Origin: Spirosomataceae bacterium
GTDB lineage: Bacteria; Bacteroidota; Bacteroidia; Cytophagales; Spirosomataceae
Assembly (NCBI GenBank): GCA_030731175.1
Contig: JANQUM010000233.1
Span: 1 to 5,332 of the forward strand
DNA: 5,332 nucleotides
Reading direction: 5' to 3'
Shown here: positions 1-5,288 of the stretch, in pieces
How positions within the stretch are numbered: position 1 is the first letter of the stretch
Layout: each line of letters begins with the position of its first letter
Position numbers and translations under genes: made by a program
Notes under the pieces: generated by a model
Databases searched by the model: none
The model's input: only the letters and a program-made list of their open reading frames with translations
What the model was told of the DNA's origin: nothing

Positions 1-1
1 G

Positions 2-277
2 ACAAACGAACAAAAATCGCAGGCTTTTTCTGAAATTCATCGTGTTTTAGCACCTAACGGAAAACTTATAATTGCTGATTGGGGAAAACCTCAAAATGCG
101 TTGATGCGTTTTTTATTTCTTGTACTTCAAATCGTTGATAATTTTGAAACAACTAATGCAAATGTGCAGGGGGAATTACCTGGATTTATACAAGCTGCCG
201 ACTTCCGAAATGTAGAAATCATAGAAAATCAATCAACGCCGCTCGGCACACTAACCTATTACACGGCAGTCAAATAA
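2..277 (+). CDS. Class I SAM-dependent methyltransferase, C-terminal part (5' end outside window)
   Basis: An open frame enters from the left edge and ends at TAA 275-277, giving the last 91 residues. It contains EIHRVLAPNGKLIIADWGKP, the late strand and loop (motif III region, normally RVLKPGG) of class I methyltransferases of the UbiE/Methyltransf_11 type. It ends with a typical C-terminal beta strand (GTLTYYTAVK). The SAM-binding motif I would lie upstream and is not visible, so substrate and full length cannot be given. The segment after the DWGKP motif (LMRFLFLVLQIVDNFETT, then QGELPGFIQAADF) looks like the small-molecule/lipid-type methyltransferases, but that is an impression. It points the same way as the next gene, yet a promoter lies between them, so they are probably separate units. 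The class is secure; the substrate is unknown. Confidence 0.85.
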   Translation, partial: TNEQKSQAFSEIHRVLAPNGKLIIADWGKPQNALMRFLFLVLQIVDNFETTNANVQGELPGFIQAADFRNVEIIENQSTPLGTLTYYTAVK

Positions 278-303
278 ATGGATTTAGTGAAATCGGTACG
301 TTT

Positions 304-336
304 TTTGAAAATGAACCTGCATTAGTCTTATCTTTG
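304..336 (+). promoter_or_regulatory. Bacteroidota-type promoter for the methyltransferase-hemW unit
   Basis: TTTG at 304-307, a 21-base spacer, then TATCTTTG at 329-336 match the Bacteroidota primary sigma consensus (TTTG, 19-21 bases, TAnnTTTG) at every defined position. Transcription would be expected to start at about 340-344. This leaves a leader of about 20 A/T-rich bases before the ATG at 365. It is one of the two best promoter matches I saw in the window. Confidence 0.7.
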
Positions 337-364
337 CAAGCAGAACTTGAAAATTTTAACTCAA

Positions 365-1138
365 ATGACTTACGCAACAACCGAAATAGCAAGTGCCGAA
401 ATCCCTTCGGATAACCCCGTGCACCAACGTTTATATTTTCCGTACGAAGCCGCCGCAAAGGAGATTTCGGGTAAAGTTTTAGAACTCGGATGCGGCTGGG
501 GTAGGGGTGTTGAAAAGGTACTCTCTGTTGTAGATCATTATACTGGGCTTGACAAAAACGAGCCTTTAATTGAAAAACTGCAAAACGCGTACCCAAAACA
601 CACTTTTCAAACCGCTGATTTGCCGCACCTAGCTGGTTTTAAGGATAATACCTTTGATTACTTGTTGACCTTTCAGGTTATTGAGCACATTCAGGATGAT
701 CATAAATTTCTTGCCGAAGCCAACCGTGTCTTAAAACCAGGTGGAAAAATTTTCCTAACAACGGTTAATAAAGACTATTCGTTGAGCCGAAATCCGTGGC
801 ATATTCGTGAGTACAAAACTGCCGAACTGAAAAGTCTGATGGAGAAATACTTCGTAACCGTGGAAGCGAACGGTGTGGGGGGAAACGAAAAAGTGTGGCA
901 ATATTACGAAGAAAATAAAAAATCTGTGCGTAACATCATGAAATGGGATGTGTTAGATTTGCAGCACCGCCTTCCCGGTTGGATGTTACAGGTTCCATAC
1001 GAAATGCTGAATCGTTTTAACCGTAATAAATTAATGGGAAAAGCTGAAGGCGTAGCCGCTGAAATAAATTGGGATGACCACTTTGTATCGCAAAATCCCG
1101 ACGAGTGCATCGACTTTTATTTTATTGGCACTAAATAA
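365..1138 (+). CDS. Class I SAM-dependent methyltransferase (Methyltransf_11/25-like)
   Basis: This 257-residue soluble protein has the full class I Rossmann methyltransferase core. Motif I is VLELGCGWGRG (residues 38-48, the glycine-rich SAM loop). The acidic end of strand 2 is GLDK (D63, expected to hold the SAM ribose), and TADLPHL follows at 83-89. Motif II is DYLLTFQVIEHI (98-109), and motif III is NRVLKPGGKI (about 120-129). NPWHIREY (143-150) follows, and a C-terminal extension of about 100 residues probably forms the substrate lid. The substrate cannot be read from the sequence. The frame extends up to a TTG at 347, but that codon would sit only a few bases after the predicted transcription start, so the ATG at 365 is preferred. 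No Shine-Dalgarno is present, as usual in this phylum. hemW starts about 20 bases after its stop, which suggests co-transcription. Confidence 0.9.
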   Translation: MTYATTEIASAEIPSDNPVHQRLYFPYEAAAKEISGKVLELGCGWGRGVEKVLSVVDHYTGLDKNEPLIEKLQNAYPKHTFQTADLPHLAGFKDNTFDYLLTFQVIEHIQDDHKFLAEANRVLKPGGKIFLTTVNKDYSLSRNPWHIREYKTAELKSLMEKYFVTVEANGVGGNEKVWQYYEENKKSVRNIMKWDVLDLQHRLPGWMLQVPYEMLNRFNRNKLMGKAEGVAAEINWDDHFVSQNPDECIDFYFIGTK

Positions 1139-1158
1139 TTATTTTGGTTAAAAGCGGA

Positions 1159-2415
1159 ATGGTTAAACGCTGGTATCAGCCTGAAATACTTCCTGAACTT
1201 AAAAACTTACGAACGCAGAAACTCAAAAACCCAATCTCACACCTATACCTTCATATTCCCTTTTGCCGTCGGGCGTGTAATTACTGTGATTTTCATTTCA
1301 GCACAAATCTGCAGTCCAAAACCGACGTCGTCTCAGCGATTATTAAAGAAATTTACCTGAGAAAAGACTACCTTTCTGACAATAAATTAAATACGATTTA
1401 TTTTGGGGGAGGAACCCCTTCGCTTCTCAATATCAACGAGTTACATGATATTTTTGAGACGATTCACCACCTTTTTGAGGTTGATAAAAACGCTGAAATA
1501 ACCCTTGAAGCTAACCCCGACGATATTACAAAAGAGCGTTTATTAATCTGGCAAAGATTCGGGATTAATCGGTTAAGTATTGGTATTCAGTCTTTCAATA
1601 ATGACTACCTAAAATACATGAACCGAATTCACACGTCAAAAATGGCGTTGGATTGCGTGCAGGAATCTCAGGATGTAGGAATAACCAATCTTTCGGTTGA
1701 TCTAATTTACGGCGTAAACCCAAATAACTATAAACAACCCAAACGAAAACCACGGAATCCGCCACCAGTTTTCTCGGAACAGGAAATGCACAACGTTTGG
1801 AATAAAGACCTCAAAACTGTTTTCGGTTTAGGAGTACAACATATTTCAAGTTACTGTCTGACTATCGAGGAAAAAACAGTTTTTGGAAGTTGGTTGAAAA
1901 ACAAACAAATCGTGGCAATTGATGACGGTTTTGCCGCTACGCAATTTCGAACGCTACAAAAACAGATGCAAGCCAACGGTTTTGAGCAATACGAAGTCTC
2001 AAACTTTGCCAAAGACGGTAAATACGCCGTTCATAATACATCGTATTGGTCGGGTGAATCGTATTTAGGAGTCGGGCCATCGGCTCATTCGTTTGACGGA
2101 AATTCACGCCAATTTAACGTGGCGAGCAATACGGCGTATATGAAGAGTTTGGACGAACACATCGTTCCGTTTCAACGAGAAATCCTTACACCCGAAAATC
2201 GTTTCAATGAATTGCTAATGACCGGATTACGCACCATTTGGGGCGTTTCAACTGAACGGTTAAAAGAATCTGGAATCATCATTCCCGACGAATTTTACAA
2301 AACCATCAAAAGCTTCGAAAATCAAGAAAAACTAACTTTTGAAAATGGTGTTTTGAAGTTAACAAACAAAGGTAAATTCTTTGCTGATGGTATTGCGGCG
2401 GAGTTATTTGTTTGA
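1159..2415 (+). CDS. hemW: Radical SAM family heme chaperone HemW
   Basis: This 418-residue protein (from ATG 1159) is a HemN/HemW-type radical SAM enzyme. C36-x3-C40-x2-C43 binds the [4Fe-4S] cluster. The cluster motif continues CDF, without the fourth cysteine of true HemN, which marks the HemW branch. HemW binds heme and is thought to pass it to respiratory proteins; family members tested lack coproporphyrinogen oxidase activity. Other landmarks are YFGGGTPS (81-88, SAM binding), ITLEANPDD (114-122), RLSIGIQSF (138-146), DLIYG (181-185), YEVSNFA (278-284), HNTSYW (292-297), GVGPSAHSF (304-312) and the HemW C-terminal domain from about 346. It is longer than the usual 375-400 residues for two reasons: about 25 extra N-terminal residues, and a basic, proline-rich insertion at about 186-212. 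A TTG at 1144 in the same frame could add five residues; the ATG is preferred. It is probably co-transcribed with the methyltransferase gene before it. Confidence 0.95.
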   Translation: MVKRWYQPEILPELKNLRTQKLKNPISHLYLHIPFCRRACNYCDFHFSTNLQSKTDVVSAIIKEIYLRKDYLSDNKLNTIYFGGGTPSLLNINELHDIFETIHHLFEVDKNAEITLEANPDDITKERLLIWQRFGINRLSIGIQSFNNDYLKYMNRIHTSKMALDCVQESQDVGITNLSVDLIYGVNPNNYKQPKRKPRNPPPVFSEQEMHNVWNKDLKTVFGLGVQHISSYCLTIEEKTVFGSWLKNKQIVAIDDGFAATQFRTLQKQMQANGFEQYEVSNFAKDGKYAVHNTSYWSGESYLGVGPSAHSFDGNSRQFNVASNTAYMKSLDEHIVPFQREILTPENRFNELLMTGLRTIWGVSTERLKESGIIIPDEFYKTIKSFENQEKLTFENGVLKLTNKGKFFADGIAAELFV

Positions 2416-2502
2416 AACGCCTGTAAATAAGAAGTTTTTTGGAAAAGATTAAGTTGGTTACTCTAGAACCATCGCCATAAACAAACCCCAATTTTGTAGC
2501 AA
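2416..2502. other. Convergent intergenic gap, no clear terminator
   Basis: Between hemW and the small membrane protein gene, which point at each other, there are 87 AT-rich bases. The only inverted repeat is TGGTT (2455-2459) with AACCA (2467-2471), a 5-bp stem with a 7-base loop. It has no T-tract on either side, so I do not call it a terminator. Nothing else is seen here. Confidence 0.5.
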
Positions 2503-2700
2503 TTAACTTTTGAAACCTTTTCTATGGTTACGGGTTAGGAGCAATATAATCATAGAAATTAAAAACAAAATCGCTTTACCAGTCAAATAACCATACCCAT
2601 ATTCAGTGAGTCGATCAAAATCAGTTGCTAAAATATTCACGATATTAATGAGCAAAATGATTGAAATGGTTAAAGAAAGATAAAACAGTAACTTTTTCAT
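2503..2700 (-). CDS. Small two-helix membrane protein, conserved-hypothetical type
   Basis: This 65-residue protein starts at an ATG at 2698-2700 with MKKLLFYL. It has two hydrophobic segments, about residues 4-24 and 41-56. Between them is a polar loop with the striking motif DFDRLTEYGYGYLTGK, and it ends in a basic tail (RNHRKGFKS). The positive-charge pattern (KK at the N-terminus, RNHRK at the C-terminus) suggests both ends face the cytoplasm. I recall similar short uncharacterised proteins with an LTxYGxGYLTGK loop in Bacteroidota, but cannot confirm that here. No function is assigned. It follows the Bor-like gene in the same direction but a hairpin lies between them, so its promoter is uncertain; no good TAnnTTTG was seen in the 52-base gap. 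The balance of hydrophobic helices and motif argues that it is real. Confidence 0.7.
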   Translation of the reverse strand: MKKLLFYLSLTISIILLINIVNILATDFDRLTEYGYGYLTGKAILFLISMIILLLTRNHRKGFKS

Positions 2701-2704
2701 AGAT

Positions 2705-2740
2705 TCTATATAAAGAGAGCCTGTTGAATAACAGACTCCC
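2705..2740 (-). terminator. Hairpin terminator after the Bor-like gene
   Basis: GAGAGCCTGTT (2715-2725) and AACAGACTCCC (2730-2740) form an 11-bp stem with a 4-base loop, starting 13 bases after the Bor-like stop codon. Read on the minus strand, the two imperfect positions are G-U wobbles; on the plus strand they are C-A mismatches. This assigns the hairpin to minus-strand transcripts. The following minus-strand bases are TTTATATA, a weak T-tract, so termination may be partial and some transcripts may run into the 65-residue gene. Confidence 0.6.
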
Positions 2741-2752
2741 TTTGTATAAGTA

Positions 2753-3049
2753 TTATTTAGTCACTGTTGTTGTAGATGGTGTGTAGATACCAAATGTTAG
2801 AGCCGCTACTAAACCATTCACAAAAGTTTGTCGAGTGAAAACAGTGTAATCCGTCGCTCCGCCAGCCATTGCCTTTGAATCAGAAACTCCAACTGGAGCA
2901 AGGCCCCCAATCACATAGTGATTCCATTTAGTGACTTGTGAGTTACCCTGTGCACCTTTTCCCACAACGCTTGTGTAATAATAGCAATAAGTTAATAAAA
3001 TCGAATATGAAAATTCAACCTTAATCATTTTCATCTTTTTTTTAATCAT
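2753..3049 (-). CDS. Bor-family small protein, probable lipoprotein with atypical lipobox
   Basis: This 98-residue product (ATG 3047-3049) matches the Bor/Iss family (Pfam Lambda_Bor) in its C-terminal half. NHYVIGGLAPVGVSDSKAMA (43-62) is followed by RQTFVNGLVAALTFGIYTP (73-91). The latter is close to the phage lambda Bor segment TQQTFVNGLLG...LGIYTP. Lambda Bor is an outer-membrane lipoprotein linked to serum resistance; the role of Bacteroidota members is unknown. The N-terminus has a basic start (MIKKKMKMIK), then a short hydrophobic run and a single cysteine, C22, followed by YYYTSVVGKG as in lipidated relatives. The residues before the cysteine are LLTY, a poor lipobox because of the tyrosine at -1, and a glutamate (E12) interrupts the hydrophobic core. 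The frame extends to an ATG at 3088, but the extra 13 residues look like translated leader; starts at 3034 or 3028 are also possible. The gene is flanked by hairpins and appears to stand alone. Confidence 0.8.
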   Translation of the reverse strand: MIKKKMKMIKVEFSYSILLTYCYYYTSVVGKGAQGNSQVTKWNHYVIGGLAPVGVSDSKAMAGGATDYTVFTRQTFVNGLVAALTFGIYTPSTTTVTK

Positions 3050-3126
3050 TTTTTGATTTGTTAAGTTGAATATATTAAAAGTGCTCATTCTGAGTGCGTG
3101 CGATTAACAGTGTTGATTAGGTCAGT

Positions 3127-3158
3127 TGGTAGACTCTAAATAGTTTGCTTTTCTACCA
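3127..3158. repeat. Perfect 7-bp inverted repeat upstream of the Bor-like gene
   Basis: TGGTAGA (3127-3133) and TCTACCA (3152-3158) are exact reverse complements separated by 18 bases, extendable by two G-T pairs at the outer end. It lies about 80-110 bases upstream of the Bor-like start and could be an operator pair or a leader hairpin in that transcript. The promoter has not been located with confidence, so the role is open. Confidence 0.4.
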
Positions 3159-3188
3159 GTGTTTCCACAAATTTCAATAGATATTTTT

Positions 3189-3206
3189 TTTACAAGCGTT
3201 TGTAAA
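3189..3206. repeat. Short hairpin directly after the DUF2721 stop codon
   Basis: TTTACAA (3189-3195) and TTGTAAA (3200-3206) form a 7-bp stem with a 4-base loop, three bases beyond the stop of the minus-strand DUF2721 gene. Position suggests a 3' end structure for that gene. However, on the minus strand it is followed by A residues rather than a T-tract, so it is not a canonical intrinsic terminator. Confidence 0.4.
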
Positions 3207-3209
3207 TAT

Positions 3210-3608
3210 TTATTTCAAAACATCCTCCATATCGCTTAACTCAATTTTAATAGCTTCGTTGGAGAGTGAAATTTCCCAAACAGAAATAAGCAACGCAATA
3301 ATAAGGACAACCATAGCAGTTCCAAAAAGCCATTGAGCGGCGAGCATAAATTGTAGGAAAATCAGCAGCGTAGAAACGGCACTAAAGAGTAAACTGACTA
3401 CCGCCAAAATCTGCATATTTCTTATGAGCCGTAACCTGAGTAAGATTTTTTTGACTTGCGGTACAAGACGTGAGTCAGAGTTTCCTTCCTTTTGGTACTT
3501 TACGTGCAAGCCCCTGATGAGGTTCGCCATGGCAAGATAGCGGTTCGTAAAGGCAAGAAGCAGCAGTGAAATGGTAGAAAAAAGAATGGCGGGAGTAGAG
3601 ATTTCCAT
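3210..3608 (-). CDS. DUF2721 family membrane protein
   Basis: This 132-residue protein matches the DUF2721 pattern. The N-terminus is STPAILFSTISLLLLAFTNR, and LxxLIRxLH follows as NLIRGLHVKYQ (29-39). A basic cytoplasmic-type segment continues as VKKILLRLRLIRNMQ (52-66), and WEISLSNEAIKIELSDME (111-128) lies near the end. Three membrane helices are evident, at about residues 6-23, 66-89 and 92-111. The family is widespread in bacteria, about 130-150 residues long, and has no established function. ATG 3606-3608 gives the expected family N-terminus, so the start is secure. The gene is divergent from rplU with 213 bases between them, so it has its own promoter, though no good minus-strand TAnnTTTG was found. 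A hairpin follows its stop codon. It is followed 160 bases later by the Bor-like gene, which is too far for a tight operon. Confidence 0.85.
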   Translation of the reverse strand: MEISTPAILFSTISLLLLAFTNRYLAMANLIRGLHVKYQKEGNSDSRLVPQVKKILLRLRLIRNMQILAVVSLLFSAVSTLLIFLQFMLAAQWLFGTAMVVLIIALLISVWEISLSNEAIKIELSDMEDVLK

Positions 3609-3749
3609 AAGGTAAGTTTGATAAAAATTACTTGTCTGAAACTGTTAACCGTTAAGTTGCATTTTCAACAGAATTAAATACTACCTGCTAAAAGCTAATC
3701 ACCCACGGAAACCACTTGCAAATTACGGGATATTTTTACTGAAGAGCCT

Positions 3750-3781
3750 ATTGTTATTTAAAGATTGAAAGCGTACCTTTG
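3750..3781 (+). promoter_or_regulatory. Bacteroidota-type promoter for rplU-rpmA
   Basis: ATTG at 3750-3753 (three of four bases of TTTG), a 20-base spacer and TACCTTTG at 3774-3781 fit the Bacteroidota consensus, with the TAnnTTTG element perfect. The start site would be about 3785-3790. The leader is then about 33 A/T-rich bases with no visible structure, so no ribosomal-protein leader element of the kind known upstream of rplU in Firmicutes is seen. Confidence 0.7.
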
Positions 3782-3821
3782 CATTCTTATTTAATTATTA
3801 TACAAAATAAAGTTCATTAAC

Positions 3822-4133
3822 ATGTACGCAATCGTAGAAATTGCAGGCCAGCAACTTAAAGTTGAAGAGGGTCGCTCATTTTATACCAATAGGTTAGAAG
3901 GTGATGTGAACGCTGAGCTTGTATTCGATAAGGTTCTCCTTATTGGAAATGACGACTCGACCACCATTGGTGCTCCGGTTGTTGAAGGTGCTTCTGTAAA
4001 AGCAACCATCACAGAACACTTGAAAGGCGAAAAAGTAATCGTTTTTCACAAAAAACGCCGTAAAGGTTACGTTAAGAAGAATGGTCACCGTCAGTATTTG
4101 ACCAGAATCACGATTAACTCAATCGTGGCGTAA
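3822..4133 (+). CDS. rplU: 50S ribosomal protein L21 (bL21)
   Basis: This 103-residue protein has the usual length for bL21. The N-terminal MYAIVEIAGQQLKVEEG is the family's conserved opening strand. The C-terminal basic segment FHKKRRKGYVKKNGHRQYLT (residues about 75-94) is the L21 signature that contacts 23S rRNA. The protein is an early assembly component of the large subunit, next to bL20. It is followed 33 bases later by rpmA, the near-universal gene partner, and the two clearly share the upstream promoter. The start has no Shine-Dalgarno; the leader before the ATG is A/T-rich as expected in Bacteroidota. Nothing is unusual in it. Confidence 0.98.
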   Translation: MYAIVEIAGQQLKVEEGRSFYTNRLEGDVNAELVFDKVLLIGNDDSTTIGAPVVEGASVKATITEHLKGEKVIVFHKKRRKGYVKKNGHRQYLTRITINSIVA

Positions 4134-4166
4134 ATTATTTGTTGAACTTAATAAAATAAAAAAATC

Positions 4167-4433
4167 ATGGCACACAAGAAAGGTGTTGGTAGTTCCAGAA
4201 ACGGAAGAGAGTCGGAAAGTAAGCGTCTTGGCGTTAAACTATTCGGTGGTCAGCAAGCTATCGCAGGAAACATAATTGTACGTCAACGTGGAACCCCTCA
4301 CAATCCGGGTCTAAACGTTGGTCTTGGAAAAGATCACACGCTTTTTGCGTTGAAAGACGGTATAGTTACATTTAAGAAAGGGCGTGACGGAAAGTCATTC
4401 GTTAGCGTTGTTGCGGAAGCAGTAACAGCTTAA
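4167..4433 (+). CDS. rpmA: 50S ribosomal protein L27 (bL27)
   Basis: This 88-residue protein carries the full bL27 signature. AHKKGVGSSRNGRESESKRL forms its flexible N-terminal tail, which reaches towards the peptidyl-transferase centre and the tRNA CCA ends. The core follows with GVKLFGGQQAIAGNIIVRQRGT (about 22-43) and HNPGLNVGLGKDHTLFAL. The protein begins directly with MAHKKG. It therefore lacks the N-terminal extension that Firmicutes-type L27 carries and removes with the Prp protease, so no such processing is expected here. It is the second and last gene of the rplU operon, followed by a strong terminator. The stretch just before its ATG is almost pure A/T. Confidence 0.98.
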   Translation: MAHKKGVGSSRNGRESESKRLGVKLFGGQQAIAGNIIVRQRGTPHNPGLNVGLGKDHTLFALKDGIVTFKKGRDGKSFVSVVAEAVTA

Positions 4434-4453
4434 TAGTTCCTTTTGAATCTTTA

Positions 4454-4494
4454 AAATCCCTTGTTCTGATTCAGAGCAAGGGATTTCTGTTTTT
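4454..4494 (+). terminator. Strong intrinsic terminator of rplU-rpmA
   Basis: AAATCCCTTG (4454-4463) pairs perfectly with CAAGGGATTT (4477-4486). The stem continues inward (TTCT with AGAG, one T-G pair) to about 14 bp with a 5-base loop. CTGTTTTT follows at 4487-4494. It lies 20 bases after the rpmA stop codon. Confidence 0.9.
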
Positions 4495-4523
4495 ACGGAC
4501 ATGCCAAATCATGGTCTGTAAAA
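4491..4523 (+). repeat. Second long hairpin abutting the rpmA terminator
   Basis: TTTTACGGACATG (4491-4503) pairs with CATGGTCTGTAAAA (4510-4523). The stem is 13 bp with one bulged G, one G-U pair and a 6-base loop (CCAAAT). Its first four bases are the T-tract of the preceding terminator. The G-U pair exists only on the plus strand. There is no strong T-tract after it (only TTT after the A-run), so it may be a 3'-end-stabilising or back-up structure, or a leader element for the next gene. Confidence 0.5.
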
Positions 4524-4652
4524 TTTAAGTTATAATTATCGTTGTTTATCTTCCTCAAAATTGAGAACCTTTAAACCAATTTGCGGAAACTGCTGTTTGA
4601 AAACTAAACAAGAAACATAGAATAGTAAGATATGAGACCGAATAGAGCCGTA

Positions 4653-5231
4653 ATGATTTATACCGAATTGAGTCCAAATCCCAATTCGATGAAATTTGTA
4701 CTAAATTTTGAAATTGCTCCCGAAGGATTGTCTTTCGATTACCCGAACCGTGCTGCGGCAAGCGAAGAAGAAAAAGGTTCGCCGTTAGTGGCTGATATTT
4801 TTCAGTTTGGGTTTGTGCAGCGGGTTTTTATCACTGCCAATTTCATGACGGTAACAAAAGATGAAGACACCATGTGGGAAGAAGTGTTGGTGGACTTCAA
4901 GAAATTCCTTAAAATTTACTTTGAGGAAGGTCATCCCGTTTTTGCCCAAAAAACAATTGATAAAAACACGGTTATCGTAGATTCCCGCGATTCAGAAGTG
5001 ATTCAGAAAATTAAGGCGGCGTTAGACGAATACGTTCGTCCGGCGGTAGAATCTGACGGCGGAGCAATAAACTTTGCATCGTTTGACGAAATCTCTGGTC
5101 AGGTAAAAGTTTCGCTTCAAGGTGCTTGCAGCGGCTGCCCGTCTTCTACGGTTACGCTAAAACAAGGTATTGAGCGTTTGCTTACCAACATGATTCCTGA
5201 AGTGAAGGAAGTGGTAGCGGAAGGCGTTTGA
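4653..5231 (+). CDS. nfu: Nfu-type iron-sulfur cluster carrier (NifU-like, two-domain)
   Basis: This 192-residue cytoplasmic protein has two domains. The first is the Nfu/NifU N-terminal scaffold domain (about residues 3-90, starting IYTELSPNPNSMKFVLNFEI). The second is a NifU C-terminal domain (about 113-183) with RPAVESDGGAI and GACSGCPSS. C159 and C162 form the C-x2-C pair that holds a bridging Fe-S cluster between two subunits. Nfu proteins take clusters from the main assembly scaffold and pass them to client enzymes; radical-SAM proteins such as HemW are possible clients, but this is inference. An in-frame ATG at 4632 would add seven residues (MRPNRAV). Family members usually begin within a few residues of IYTE, so the ATG at 4653 is preferred, without certainty. 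The gene stands alone between two terminators. No good promoter was found; the nearest candidate is TATCGTTG at 4537-4544. Confidence 0.93.
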   Translation: MIYTELSPNPNSMKFVLNFEIAPEGLSFDYPNRAAASEEEKGSPLVADIFQFGFVQRVFITANFMTVTKDEDTMWEEVLVDFKKFLKIYFEEGHPVFAQKTIDKNTVIVDSRDSEVIQKIKAALDEYVRPAVESDGGAINFASFDEISGQVKVSLQGACSGCPSSTVTLKQGIERLLTNMIPEVKEVVAEGV

Positions 5232-5250
5232 TTTCCTTTCATCACAATTT

Positions 5251-5288
5251 AGAAAGCCGAAGCGGATATTTTCTGTTTCGGCTTTTTT
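5251..5288 (+). terminator. Intrinsic terminator of nfu
   Basis: AAAGCCGAA (5253-5261) pairs with TTCGGCTTT (5277-5285), a perfect 9-bp stem around a 15-base loop, followed by a T-run through 5288. It begins 20 bases after the nfu stop codon. The opposite strand has only a short T-run, so it mainly serves the plus strand. Confidence 0.85.

Noticed and set aside
278..325. 15-codon open frame starting ATG directly after the first methyltransferase stop
   Set aside because: Too short, no recognisable pattern, and it overlaps the -33 element of a good promoter.
270..596. 108-codon open frame on the minus strand
   Set aside because: It lies over the promoter and the start of the methyltransferase gene, has no family pattern, and the plus-strand gene has clear motifs.
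904..1110. 68-codon minus-strand frame inside the methyltransferase gene
   Set aside because: Antisense shadow of a well-supported coding region.
2455..2471. Hairpin TGGTT/AACCA between the convergent genes
   Set aside because: Only 5 bp and no T-tract in either direction, so not supported as a bidirectional terminator.
2306..2491. 61-codon minus-strand frame over the hemW 3' end
   Set aside because: Mostly antisense to hemW, no motif, and no promoter seen.
3117..3180. tRNA-like stretch (TAGGTCAGTTGGTAGA resembles a D-arm)
   Set aside because: No acceptor stem, anticodon stem or T-arm (GTTCGAATC) can be folded around it; the GGTAG pairs instead in a simple inverted repeat.
3640..3672. Short repeats GTTAAC / CGTTAAG and GTTG...CAAC in the divergent gap before rplU
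   Set aside because: Arms of 4-6 bases in AT-rich DNA are expected by chance.
3782..3821. Ribosomal-protein leader structure before rplU
   Set aside because: The leader is short and nearly pure A/T with no stem, so no autoregulatory element is visible.
3894..4088. 64-codon minus-strand frame inside rplU
   Set aside because: Antisense shadow of a certain ribosomal protein gene.
4515..4544. Possible nfu promoter (TCTG, 18 bases, TATCGTTG)
   Set aside because: One mismatch in each element and short spacing; too weak to annotate as a promoter.
4555..4761. 68-codon minus-strand frame at the nfu start
   Set aside because: Overlaps the nfu coding region and leader, with no recognisable protein pattern.
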